From the NCBI GenBank assembly GCA_022393335.1, contig JAJEKB010021387.1:747765-811764 (forward strand): DNA of 64,000 nt, given 5' to 3'. The notes below the pieces were generated by a model, which saw only the letters and a program-made list of their open reading frames with translations, ran no database searches and was not told the origin of the DNA. The stretch comes from Macrotrachela quadricornifera (Eukaryota > Rotifera > Eurotatoria > Philodinida > Philodinidae). Of this stretch, positions 41,345 to 53,820 are shown one piece after another. How positions within the stretch are numbered: the first letter of the stretch is position 1; each line of letters starts with the position of its first letter. The translations under genes and the position numbers were made by a program.

Positions 41345-43755
41345 AAACTGACCATTAATATTTTCTCTCTCTATGTTAAATCGATAGAGTATATTATCAA
41401 ACTAACAAAACGAAAATATCTCATTTTGAAAGTGTTTCCTTCACAAGATCCAGACTCAACAACTTTAACCACTAAAGATCAGTATGCATAAATATGCATT
41501 TTTTAGTCGATTTTTTTTTCATCATAGGTTCGACAATGTTGGTTTATATACCATTCGATAGAGGACAGAAAACTCTAAAAACAGTGTTATTTTGAGCATC
41601 ATTTGAAATTACATCAGGCGCATTAGACATAAAATGTTATAGGGGTAGAGTATAGGAAAAATGACATGTTCCCAAAATTACGACAGGTTTTGGCTGAAAT
41701 TCTTCTTTTTTCACAAAAAATAGATGAAAGATTCATGTTTAGTGATAGAAGCTGAGTTAGTTTTCCGTATGACAACAGAGATTCTAGGTCAAATGTATAT
41801 GTGTAGATCATGAATATTTAGTATATTTCGGTTAGACACATAGCACAGTTTTTGACGAAGGTGTGGAATCTACTCGTGTGCACGTACGGCCGTATGGAGA
41901 AATTTTTTGGAAAAATCTTACAGTTTTCCAAACAAATCTTATTTTGTTTATATCTGCACCAATAAGATCTTGCACCTTTCTTCTTCCTTTCATTTTTGTT
42001 AAACTTTTAAAAAAATGATTCGTGTCTTTCTCGTAATGCCAATATCGTCTATTTTGGTTTACAATGATCCTGCATCTTACTACTTTTTCTTCATTCTTTC
42101 TCTTTGTGCGAATTTATGACACAAAACACACTATTTGTTTTCTTCTCTTTATATTTTGTTCTTTTCCCTGATGCGATGTCACTACTGTTATCAAGGTTAA
42201 CCTCGATGATACTAACTATATGACGTTATGGATTAATCCTATATATAAAGTACGTCATATACTGGTACTTTCCAGTATAAACAATGACATATCAACTATG
42301 GTTTATTTCTATATGCTACATTGGTTTTTTCCTTTTCTCTTGTGTTCGCTTGTGTACATATATATTCGATTCGTTCTCTTCTTCTTAATATATTTATATT
42401 AGTTCTCCTTCCTTCTCCTTTTCCTTTCCTGTGCGTATTTTAGTCATACGAAAGATAGACAATGGCTATTTTATAAGAAAAGTGGACATATCAAGTTTGG
42501 AAACTCGTTTTTCCTGGCTCAGCTGTTTTAAATCATTTACGTGAAGTACAAGTTGGGAGATTACCTGAACCACACAATATTGAATAATAAGATTCTCTTT
42601 TTTAAAGTGTATTTGTTCTTTTTTAAATAAACATCGTCTTAAATGGAGATGACTCGTTTTTTTCATTGAATTCTATAGTGGAGGAAATTTTTTATTTTAG
42701 CGACAGATTCTGCACCTCTGGTTTTTGATAACAAAAATCGCACAATTATTTAAAACTAATAATATACTCGAAATCGGCATAAAACATTGCGTGTACTAGT
42801 ATGTGTTTCTAATATTTTTGAAAAATTTTTGTTTTCATTGAATAAATTGCCGTAGTTCCCCTCAGAGACCTACCAAAAGAAATCAATTGACCCAAAAAAG
42901 CCTTTTTACACTAGAAGCCAACTTCTAAGTTCATATAATGCTAATGGAACACAAAATGGAAGATTGCTGAACTGTAAAAAAAGTAATCTGATAGGTTTCA
43001 ATTTTTCAATGAAGAAAAAAGCTCTAAAAAATTTTAGAAACACATACTAATGCGCCCAATGTTTTAAGCTGATTTTGGATATATTATTAGTTTTAAATAA
43101 TTGTGTCATTTTTGTTATCAAAAACTGTGCTCTGCTGTAATATGGAAAACTAACTCAGTATTTACCACTGAACATAAATCTCTCATCTATTTTTTTGTAA
43201 AAAAAAAGAATTTCAGCCAAAGCCTGTACTGACTTTGGAAATATGTCACTTTTACTATACTATACCCCTATCACATTAGAAGATCTATTTCGATGTGTTT
43301 TGACAACTTTTATTCAGCTTTTTTTATGCCATTCGATACCGAATTGATCAGTGCACATAATCAACAAAAAAATATTTGTGGAGTCTTCTAAAAAATTTAT
43401 GAAAACATCCGAAATACTGAGAAAATTGCTATATGTCGGATCCTTCAATTATCGAGTATTTTATGTCTAATGTGCCTGATGTAATTTCAAATGATGCTCA
43501 AAATAACACTGTTTCTAGAGTTTTCTGTCCTCGATCGAATTGTATATAAACCAATATTGTCGAACTTATGATGAAAAAAAATCGACTAAAAAATGCATAT
43601 TTATGCATACTGATCTTTAGTGGTTAAAGTTGTTGAGTCTGGATCTTGTGTAGGAAACACTTTCAAAATGAGATATTTTGGTTTTTCTAGTTTGATAAGA
43701 TACTCTATCGATTTAACATAGAGAGAGAGAAAAATTAATTTTAACAGTTGTCGAC
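41345..43755. mobile_element. Large fold-back element, about 2.4 kb, with nested palindrome
   Basis: 41345-41781 is an inverted copy of 43131-43755, apart from about 170 bp at 43293-43465 present only in the right arm. Shared blocks include ATGTTAAATCGATAGAGTAT and TCAGTATGCATAAATATGCA. Inside, 42703-42833 and 43019-43147 form a second inverted pair around about 185 bp, sharing ACAATTATTTAAAACTAATA. The right arm therefore runs straight into the inner palindrome. The interior 41800-42700 is pyrimidine-rich and without a transposase. It is probably a non-autonomous fold-back or compound MITE. Confidence 0.85.
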
Positions 43756-44269
43756 GATGGTCGCTTTTCTCATAGTCCGTCTCTTAAATAGTTAATGTAC
43801 TAAATGACGAAAACCAGTGATTTGGACCATCACTGTTTTAAAATCATAGTCACTGTATAAACTACAAAAAAACTTATAAGTATAGTCATTCATGAAATAG
43901 ATACAAGGAACGATGTTTAAAAAATAGATAGTGCCTTTTTGACAAGATATGTTTGTAAAGTCATTAAAATGTGAATGAAGTTCTTTCGTATTTTTTCTAG
44001 AAGAAATTTCATATGAACACGTTTGAGTTCAGGACACGGCGACAAAAGATTGAAGCTAGGTTGCAAGATGAACGATAACTAGATACAAGAATTGAGATCG
44101 GATAGTTTTCTAAGTAGTCAACATCTAGTAATAACATAGATGTACAAGAAAAACAAATAGTATAGTACAAAATCTTTCGACAACGATACTACTAAAAGGT
44201 TTTATAGAAAAACCTTCTTGGGTTGAAAACATCAAAAAGATATCATACGAAACCGTTTCCAGGCGAGTA
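43756..44269. other. Intergenic sequence
   Basis: No feature was recognised between the fold-back and the ACTAGT cluster. Confidence 0.4.
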
Positions 44270-44632
44270 AAGGACTAGTAAAAAGATTAGTCATTTTTCT
44301 AGTCATGACTCTGTGGCAGGTTTAGTCTTTTTCTCAAAAAGTCTTCCTCCTGGACTAGTCTGAAATCATTTGTGGTCCAAAGTACCCATTCTGTCTATAT
44401 AACTGACGGGCGTCATTATGTTTAACAGGACTAGTTTCTTTATCAAAAAGGGCTCGTCTATGACTAGTATAAAGTCGATAATATATGGACTAGTCCAAGA
44501 GTAGGACTTTTTGAGATAAAGACTAGTCATGGAAATTAAAATTTGAAAATGTAAGGACGTTGAGGACGGTACATAGGACTAGGACGAGTTCTAGTCTTAT
44601 ATATAATCTAGTCTGGACTAGTCTAAATGAAT
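44270..44632. repeat. ACTAGT-rich repeat, copy 2
   Basis: Seven ACTAGT hexamers occur in 360 bp, often inside the larger palindrome TGGACTAGTCCA. A longer motif, TCAAAAAGTC..CCTGGACTAGTC, occurs near 44333, in variant form near 44435, and inverted near 44485-44512. The end block CTAGTC..ACTAGTCTAAATGA matches that of copy 1 at 5271-5455. A dispersed element built from self-complementary units. Confidence 0.7.
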
Positions 44633-44689
44633 ATATGTAATGCAGGAGATTACATTCGAACATCCAGATCGATCGTTCCAGTGGACAGA

Positions 44690-44885
44690 TCCCGCCGGAA
44701 CCTGCAGGAAACTAGGCTTTTTCCGGAGAATTCTCACCGGAATTTCTTCGTACCGGAACTGTTCAAATCTTCTCAATTCCAGCAATCGGAAAAAGCCGGA
44801 AGAATTCAATATCCCACAGGATAATCATCGGAATCAGAGCGTAAACCACCGGAAACGGCGGGAACGAAGCTGTAAACCGGTGGAA
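44690..44885. repeat. CCGGAA-motif cluster
   Basis: About eight copies of CCGGAA or CGGAA at irregular spacing of 12-35 bp, in a patch clearly richer in G+C than its surroundings. Open frames here differ between strands and have no domain. The cluster abuts the ACTAGT repeat and the GGATTTC array, forming one composite repeat block from 44270 to 45440. Confidence 0.6.
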
Positions 44886-45019
44886 ATCACAACATATCCT
44901 ATTGTTAAAAACCTACTAGATTTCTCATACTATTTTCAGCATTTCTTCTCCAAAGCTCACTATTCAACAAATCATAAATTCTATTTCTGTTGAATATAAT
45001 TCTTTAAGTATTTTCCCAT

Positions 45020-45440
45020 GATTATTCCGAGAAATTCTTCAACATTTCAGTTAGTTTTTCTCATAGATTTCCTGATGGATTTCTAAAGAATTTCGTTTAC
45101 GATTTCTCGAAGACTTCAAGAATTTCTGAATGAATTTCCAGGATTTCGCTCAAAATTTCTCAAGAATTTCTTGTATTTCCTTAAGGATTTCTTGGATTTA
45201 CTTGAGAATTTCTCTACGATTTACTTGAATATTATTCAAGGATCTCCAGGAATTCCATATGATTTCAGTAGGAATTCCAGACGAGTGCAATAGGATTTTC
45301 TTAAGCAATTCCCAAGGATTTCTATGATTCCTACAGGGTTTCATTGGGATTTCCTCAAGCAATACTAGAGGATTTCTGCGTGTCTTTCGTTGGAATTGTA
45401 CTAGGATCTTTCCTAGTCTCTCGATTTCACTAGGATCATT
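45020..45440. repeat. Degenerate GGATTTC / GAATTTC tandem array
   Basis: More than 25 copies of RGATTTCY or GAATTTCT at spacings near 11-12 bp early in the array, becoming looser after 45230. Variants include AGGATTTCTTGG, AAGAATTTCTTG and TAGGATTTTCTT. The core GAATTTC is close to self-complementary with GAAATTC. No protein-coding signal was found. Confidence 0.65.
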
Positions 45441-45845
45441 CCTAGTTTTGCTGGTAAATCTCAAAAATCGTTCTCAGAAAATGCGCATGAAATGAGAAGA
45501 AAAACACTTTTATATATACTTGTTAGGCTGCAAAAAAAAAACGGTGAATAAGTAGTAGTCAGAAATTTTATTTAAATTGTATTTAAATCTGATTTTTAGA
45601 TTTTTTTTGAAATATGAAGAGTTAGTTAATTAACTCTTTTCAAAGGGTATGTTTCAGTTAAATTTTTTTCCCTATAGTTCTCCGAAAAAGATTTACTGGG
45701 AATCTGGATTTTTTATAAAAATGTTTCAAATATTCTCAGATCATAGAGAAGATTTTGATGTATCCACTAGTGAAAAAATGATCAGAAAAATACAGATAGA
45801 GCACTTATAAACTTATTCTTTCTGACTAAGCTAAATATAGCTGAG

Positions 45846-45921
45846 ATTATACATTTACCCTTCGTCCATCAGCATAATTATACATTTTTCTCATGTGGGG
45901 TAAATGTATAATGCTGATAGT
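45846..45921. repeat. 15-bp perfect inverted repeat plus internal copy
   Basis: ATTATACATTTACCC (45846-45860) and GGGTAAATGTATAAT (45898-45912) are exact complements around 37 bp. The spacer holds CAGCATAATTATACATTT, an imperfect direct copy of the same sequence that includes the adjoining CAGCAT. Three related copies in 76 bp could form alternative hairpins. Confidence 0.7.
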
Positions 45922-48900
45922 TATCTCTGAACAACCATCATCACTACGTTACACGATCAAATTTTGAAAAAATAATTTCACAGATCGATAGAGAAAATAT
46001 TTCTATAGATGTATTGTGAAGAAAGTTTTTTAAGATATTGAAAAATAAAAATATTGTATAAGTTCTAAAAGACATGATTGATTTTGTTATATTTTCACCT
46101 CATCTTACTCTAAATCATAAGAAAAGAATGCATGCTTATTTCAAATAACTAGAGAGAAATGAATTTTGTAACTGAATGTTGTGTGCAAAATTTCGACAAA
46201 TCTGTTACTGTTGTGGAGGAATTTTTATATTTTTGAAGATTCTATTAAAATTTCCGCATAGTTGGAAATCTGGTAAGATACTCCTATTATCAAACTATTA
46301 TGAAGTCCTATAAAAATATTATCATTCTTCATAGTCCAAAAACAAAAAAAAAATATTAAAATAAATTAAAAAGCTGTTTATCACTATATTCATTCTTAAT
46401 TTTTTGATGAAATTTGAGAATAGAAGTGATAGATTTTCTAGCACGGTCGTATAACAAAAAATTTTGAAATTTCTGACAAACACAGTGAATAAAAACACGA
46501 CCCAGATCGTTTCATATAGTTGCGTTACAACCTAAAGCTATAAAAAATACAAAGAACTGGAAAAGTCTATCGTAAAAAAATTTGTTTTAGTGAAATAGAC
46601 ACTTCTAGTCTCCTTTCGCACTACTAAGCGAAATACATATAACTTCTTGAAGGATTATATTCTAACATATCTAAATTTTAATCTGGATGTTTTGTCAATC
46701 ACAAGATAGAAATTATTACTGCTACCATTACGAATTGATTAAAACCATACTAAGGAACAACGATAGCGTGAATATAATGTTTTTGATAGTTGCAGTTGAG
46801 AGTTGGTTTTCAATCGAAAAGAAATTCAATTAGCTATATATATATATATATTTCTATGTTTTTTTTCTCTTTCTCGTAGAGAAGAGTCTTCCAAACATAA
46901 ATTGTCTGCTTGCTTGATTGTGTGTCCGCAAAGGTTAAAAAAAAACATAAGGGTTGATCGAAGGGTAATCGAGGAGGAAGAATTCAAATTTGAGGCCAAT
47001 TTTCTAAAAATTTTCTGAAGCTCAATTTTTTGAATAAACGACAAACTTTTAACAAAAAATATTTATTTTTATGAGGTTTGGTCAAAGGCAGTTAATGCCC
47101 AGGAACTTGAATTGTTATAGAGAAAAGGAAAGATTTAGAAATTCGATTCAGGCTTGTCTAAATAGTTGAAAGCTTATGTCAATAAGCACAATAGAAGTCT
47201 TTTGAAATAGTCGGATATTCAAGCTTGCTGCTTTCCGTAGTGTCAAACGTTTGTATACATGTTTAAAACTCATCAGAAATTTCAAAGTCTTCATTTTTAT
47301 GAAGTATAGCAAAAAAAGCGAACGAAATAAACATGATTATTTTATAAAGTGATATATTAGTAACTGCATAATTATCCACATTATCTACAATTATTCATCG
47401 GTAAAACTTACATATAAAATCTTGTTTATTCCTTATCCTGTGGTCTAGATTCAATCTTTTAGTTGGAAAATTGTTTATATGAGATTTATAAATATCTAAA
47501 TGAACAGTGATTGAATATAAAATATAGTAAACGAAGATTTTGTGCTGATAATAAATATTCAGATAGGAAGCGAGTGTTTTGATTATAGTAGGGCACAATC
47601 TTCTTTTACTAAGGGTAAACATTATTGTGATACGATATTACTTAATAGATACATGATGGAGAAATCTCACACTCGGTGATATTGAATTATCTTCTTAAGG
47701 GAGAGTCCACGACATCACCACCCAAACCGGTTTCTGAAAAATTTTAGATTTTGAAATAAGTTAGCTAGTTTGAAAGTGCATGAAAAGTTAGCTAGAAACC
47801 CAAAGTTTTACGGTTTTTGAACAAAGTCTTATAATGTTTCAAGAAAAACTTGTTTGAACCCACAATATTGATATATGAAAAATCTTGGATTTTCATACTT
47901 TTTGTTTTTTGAAATTTTCAGCCAGAAAAAATTGATCAAAGGTATTATCAATTTATACCAATAGATAGAGTGATAGATGCTCTACAAAACCATATATTTT
48001 ATTTATTCACTATACCTGTCAAGAAAAAAATAAATTCATTATAATGTGTGTGCTTGACGATTTCTGCATACTATATTTTTGTTTTTGCATCTTTTATGCA
48101 CTTATTCTTTAAGAGCCTAGACTTAGTTTTGCATATTCTTGTAGAGCATCGAAAGGTACATCTTTTGATAGAAAGATATTTGTTTTAAAGTACTAGCAAA
48201 GTCTCGAAAAGTCCAAAATAGTGCTGCTCACTACACATGATTCTTCACATTTTTCATGAAAATTCACTGAATAGTCGTTTGTTTTGACGAGAATAATTAC
48301 AATTTATGTCAAAACTAATAACATATTTGGAATCAGCACTAAAAATTGGTCCAATCCATATGTGTTTCAAGGACTTTTAGTAGACTTTTTTTTTCATCGT
48401 AAATTTTCCTCTGACTCCTCTCAAGCATTTGAAGACGCATGAGTTTGATCGATATTCTGTCTATATAATTTAGATAAAAATCATTTAAAACAAAAAAAAA
48501 ATATGAAGAAAATAAACTGCCATCACTGTAGCGGTGTTCGTGGTATAATACTATTATACCATTTATATCAGTAACATCGATACACCACTATGATTTCATT
48601 TTCTTCAAATTGTGTTTTTCTTTTTTTCATTCAATTTGTCGCAAATTCATTTACCTCATCTAATGCCCACTATTATAACCAACATACTTTAGAAAATGAA
48701 ACGATACAAAGCAAATAATTGCAGATTCAAACAATAACTACAATAAGCTGATCATTTTATAGTAATCAACATTAATCACTCATTTCAGAATTTTTAGTAA
48801 TTTTTAGTATTTCTGAAACTTTCACATGCGTATTTTATTAGAGACTAAACATGGTTAATTATTTATTAATTATTAATAGCAAAATCTCTTGTATTGTTAT

Positions 48901-49795
48901 AAAAATATCAAAAAAGTTTTTATTTCGATTTTTCGACCTAGTGAAATGTTTACGATAAAAAGTTATTTTCTCAACGATAGAAGGAACTTATCTAAAACCC
49001 ATACATAGATTTTTAAGCATACATATAACAATTATAAATATGGAAAAAGAATTAATAAAACACGTGCTTATGATGAGTTGATGTATTTGGAAGATATCCC
49101 TGCGAAGACTAGTATATCTATATGTAGACCTACCCATGACAGGCTCGACTACTCAATAATTTTATCTTTGAAATTCGTTGAAAGTTTGTTTCTTATATCA
49201 AGCCTTATCGAAGGTGTTGATTACAATAGTTGAAGAACATAAAAACATGATTAAAGAGAAAAAATGCAATATATTAGATATATGTTCAATAATAATATAT
49301 CATTATAAACCTATTTTGGGAATAATAATTTTTTTTGAAAATTTTTATGTAAAATACTATCTGAAAATGCTGAAAACAATATTTTTACATGTAACTCGAC
49401 GAACTTTATCCATCAATGTCAAAAAATTTTGTGGAAATTTTGACTTACTGGCACCTTATTAACGAAACTAAGTTTTTATCCATACAATTTTATATTTCAA
49501 CTACTCAGTTTGGTCAAAAAAAGTTCTATCAATTTCAAAAATGTACCGAAGATTAAAACAAGAATGGAAGTGGAAACACATAGATAAATATAGAGCGAAA
49601 CTCTACTTGATCAATATGTTAATACATCGTACAAAATATAAAAATTTTGAATTAGTTTTCTAATCTATTTCAATCATAAATTTAAAGCAAAAGTGAAAAG
49701 CAGATATTCTCTTAATTATTCATTAGTTAATTTTTCTGTTTTCATTTATGATGATGCAATAATTATAAGTCTATTTAATCGATCATGTGTTCAGT
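45922..49795. other. Long intergenic stretch
   Basis: No gene-like frame was found. A short TA run lies near 46835-46852 and a 21-bp palindrome, TGGTATAATACTATTATACC (plus A), near 48541. Nothing else can be supported. Confidence 0.45.
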
Positions 49796-50292
49796 TCAAT
49801 AGTTTTTTATTTGACCTCTTGCAACTCGTCGTTGTTGTATAACTCTCTTGCCAATAATTGTTTGTTGAAACTGTTCTGGATATATTGTTGATGGTAGTAC
49901 ATGTAAAATGAAGCCTAACAATTGTGGTAGATAGGAGAGAAAATAGGTTGTTAATAAAATGTTTGTTGATTATTTCTCTTAGCTCGTGCTTGATTATAAG
50001 CTGCTTGAACTGCCAAGATTGTAATTGAGATGACTTGAATAAAAAATGAAATAAAACAATGAATTAAGACATTGATACGATTATAAGTTGAGATAGATAA
50101 TTGAATATAATTAGTAACACAAAGAGTTGTGTTAATAGATGTGTAACAAAGATCATCAATTATTATATAATAAATAACTTCATCTGTATGCATACTAAAT
50201 ACAAACACAATCACAAAGATACTAAAACCTATTACTCGACGTAGATTTATCAATGTAGCATATTCAGATGTTTTTTTCCCTATACTCAACAT
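49796..50292 (-). pseudogene. 7TM receptor, C-terminal half (about TM4-TM7), with a frame break
   Basis: Hydrophobic segments GFSIFVIVFVFSMH, then a loop with DDLCYTSINTTLC, then VLIHCFISFFIQVISITILA and a basic intracellular loop (NQARAKRNNQQ). A shift of frame near 49955 is needed to continue into LLTTYFLSYLPQLLGFILHV and TIIGKRVIQQRRVARGQIKN, then stop. The order and spacing match rhodopsin-like receptors of a type abundant in rotifers. TM1-TM3 are absent on this strand. The shift could be a lesion; no intron fits cleanly. Confidence 0.65.
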
Positions 50293-50889
50293 GAAACATC
50301 ACATTTTAATACTGCATTCCATCGTATTTGAAATTATAAAAACATTTCGAGAATTTTTTTATATTATGATATTTGTTGAGTTTTCGATAAAAAAAAATTA
50401 AGTTTTTCATTATTTGCTTATGCCGAAATATTCACGAAACAAATAATATTGCAATCATTTTGAAACACTCGGTACATATATATAGGACAACAGATATAAA
50501 TAATCCACGTATAAGAAGGAACGACGCATACATTCGATACAAGAAAGGAAAAAACAAACAAAATATATATATACTGTTGAGTACTCTGTAATAGTCAGAA
50601 CTATCTTAGAAAATGCCATGTATGTCATAATTTACATCAGTTAGCTATTCTTTCATTCTTATCATCGTATTTGGTTTTTTTTTCTTCTTTTATGTATTAG
50701 ACATTTATTTATTTCTATCCAGTAAAATTTTATCTTGATTACTCATCAAAATAGAAGTATATTTACGTTGATTGTACGATGGGAGAATAGAAATAATTTT
50801 CCCACGTTGTCATCGTATGGCAGAGAAAGAAACCATTCATTCTTTCACAAAAAAAAGCAAAAACATCAATACATAAGTTAAAAAATCAT

Positions 50890-53820
50890 ATGGATTCTGA
50901 AATAAATTTTCGCGCATTATTGATTAAATTACAAGATAGTTTATCAGATAATGATCGACGTCGTTTACATTTTTTATTTGGTAATATTATACCAAGAAGA
51001 TTACGCGATGATCTATCAATTAATGGTACACTAGATTTACTTGAATCTTTAATTGATCGTGGAAAAATTAATGATCAAGATATTGATTTTCTAATATATG
51101 CTTTTCAAAAAATTGATTGTCATCATATTGCTAAACGATTACAAAGTTTATTGATATTTTTATTTTCAAAATTAAAATATTATTCGTTTTTTTTTCACTT
51201 AGAACATGCACGAGATATACAAAAATATCAACATATAGCACAACCAACTTTATCGCAACAAGTATTGAATGATATCGAAGACGATAAAATTTCCTCTACC
51301 GGTAGGTCTTGTATAGTTTAAAATACCAAGGAAAAACTTTTGTCTGATTTGTTTAAGTCTCCAAAAACTTGCGAGTTCTATTCAAATTTTCGGAAACATA
51401 TTCAGTCTAAGTTCCAACATGATTTTCATTAGATTCTGTCTAAATTTGTATCATGAACTTGTTCTTATCCGAATAGAGATAAAATGATAATATTTTACAA
51501 GAAAAATTCACAAGATTAATTTATTTTTATCTATAGCATCTCAACAGAAGAAATTACTAATGGAATCCGATATTTCAATTGAAAATGGTTCTTCTTCACT
51601 TTCACCATTAAACTCACCAGGAAATATCAAACAAAACAATACGATTATTGATCAATCGTTACAAATGCGAAAAAAATGGAATTATTGGAAAATAATTGTA
51701 ATTACATTTATCATTGTAGCCATCTTGGCTATAATTCTCTTATGTATCATTATATTCGTCCGAAAACAATCCAAAATACCTAAAAATTACAGTGAGTTAC
51801 ATCAATCAAAATGAGAATTTTTCGTGAGTTCTACAATGATAAATTGATATTTTCTTTTTGATTTTCAGAAATAAGAATAAGAAATATTTCAGACTGAAAA
51901 TATAGATCTAGTCCATTGTAGGCCAGATTATTTTACAGTATTCAATGCAATCTGCAACAAATCAGATCTTAAATAATTTGAAATATAGATCATTATATAT
52001 GAATGTTCAATGATTCTATTGAAATTATTGTTCATCTTCACTTGCATGTATAAAATGAATTTCTATAGAATAATTATGTTCATAACTAGAAGATGATATC
52101 ATCACTATTTGTCATTTTTCTATTATAGTGAACAATAATGTTAATATAGGTCCTAATTACTTACATACAATGAAAACAACTCCAGTTATTCTTGGTTACT
52201 TTACTAGTTGGTCGATTTATAATCGTCAATACTTTGTTTACAATATATCAGCCGATAAAATTACTCATATAAATTATGCCTTTGCTAGTATTAACTCAGA
52301 TGGACTTATTGAAATAAGTGATCCAAATGCCGACGTTTCTGCATTGATGCCTGGTGATACATGGGATCAATCGTTACGTGGTAATTTTAATCAATTGATA
52401 AAATTAAAAAAAAAATATCCACATTTAAATATACTTATTTCTATCGGTGGTTATGTAATGTTTTTTAAATTACAAAGATTACTATCTAATCAAATCTTGA
52501 AAATATTTTTCTAGGATGGATCGAGTAAATTTTCTGATGTCGCTATGAATACTAAAAATCGAGTGAAATTTGCTGCATCGTGTGTTGAATTTGTTAAAAA
52601 ATATGATTTTAATGGAATCGATATATCCTGGTGAGTAAGAGAAAAAATATCATCCCTTATTTCTCTTCCATATGTAGATTCTGAAAAGAATATCTATTGA
52701 ACAGTATATGATTAAAATAACATCGCATTGTTGATAGTTAATTATTATTTAACAAGCTATTTTTAACTACGAATTTGTAATAAATATATAAGAGAAATAA
52801 GGGCCTATATTTATCCAATTACTTTTGTACCACATGTTATATAGAGAACTAATAACTGTTCTTTGATTTGTAGGATATATCCTGTATCAGGTGGTTCACC
52901 AAAGAATATTCATCGTCCAGAAGATAAACAAAATTATGTTCTTCTTTTGAAAGAACTTCGAAAGCAATTAGATGCAGTAAAAACTAAAAAATATTTATTA
53001 ACTATTCAGTAAGAAGAAAAATAAATTAACTCAATTGAAATTATCGAATATTTTGTTTTATAAACAGAGGTGGAACTGGTGAATATATAAAGAATATGAA
53101 TTTATCTAGTATGATTATTTATCTCGATTGGATAAATGTTCTTACCTATGATTTTCATGGTTAGTTTTGATAATAAAAACTAATATTTTTAATTTTTCCA
53201 TTTTTGAAGGTAATTGGGAATCAAAAACAAATCATCATGCTGCATTGTATAGAAATAATGAAGAGGAAAGAAATGATATTATTCTGAGACTTAATTGTGA
53301 TGCAGCAATTCAAACATATTTAGAAGCTGGAGTACCATCGAATAAAATTGTTATGAGTATTCCTTTATACGGACGTGGTTGGCAAGGTGAATGAATGATC
53401 ATCTTTTTCTTTCTTTTTGTTCTTTTAATGAAGAATAAAACTAATTTAGGAGTAAATAAAACTGCACGAAATGGATATTTGCAATTAACATCAAGTGCAA
53501 TTCCATATGGCACATGGGGAGCTGGTGTTTTTGATTATGATCATTTAAAAAAAGATTTTATTCCATCATATAAACGTTACTTTGATGATCAATCTAAAGT
53601 ACCATATTTATTTAACTTATCAACAGGTATTTGGATTAGTTATGAAGATTTAGAATCAATTGATTGGAAGATAAAATATATTAAAGATCGACGATTACGT
53701 GGTGTTTCTTTCTGGGAATTGAGTAATGATCGTCAAGCAGAATTAATTGGTGCAGTATTTAATGGATTGACTAATGGTATTGATGTAACATCGATAGAAT
53801 CGTTTTCATCTAATTTATAA
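50890..53820 (+). CDS. DED - transmembrane - GH18 chitinase-like fusion protein
   Basis: Nine exons with matching phases: 50890-51145, 51203-51301, 51537-51791, 52129-52454, 52515-52630, 52874-53008, 53068-53159, 53210-53386 and 53450-53820; 1,827 nt, 608 codons plus stop. Residues 1-85 form a death effector domain (FRALLIKLQDSLSDNDRRRL, then LDLLESLIDRGKIND). Residues about 168-193 are a single membrane helix (IIVITFIIVAILAIILLCII) flanked by basic residues. Residues about 217-595 are a GH18 TIM barrel: VILGYFTSWSIY, ISIGGYDGSSKFSDV, VLTYDFHGNWES, VMSIPLYGRGW and GVSFWELSND. In the catalytic DxxDxDxE motif only one Asp (D348) remains: N345, S350 and I352 replace Asp, Asp and the catalytic Glu, so it should bind glycan rather than cut it. 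There is no signal peptide, so a type II protein with cytosolic DED and outside GH18 is likely. First intron donor (GTTTAT) is weak. Confidence 0.85.

Noticed and set aside
45198..45464. 88-codon minus-strand frame, Arg/Pro/Leu-rich
   Set aside because: It lies wholly in the GGATTTC array and results from the repeat period.
46826..46860. TA dinucleotide run as an origin or regulatory site
   Set aside because: Short TA runs are common in this AT-rich DNA and nothing nearby supports a function.
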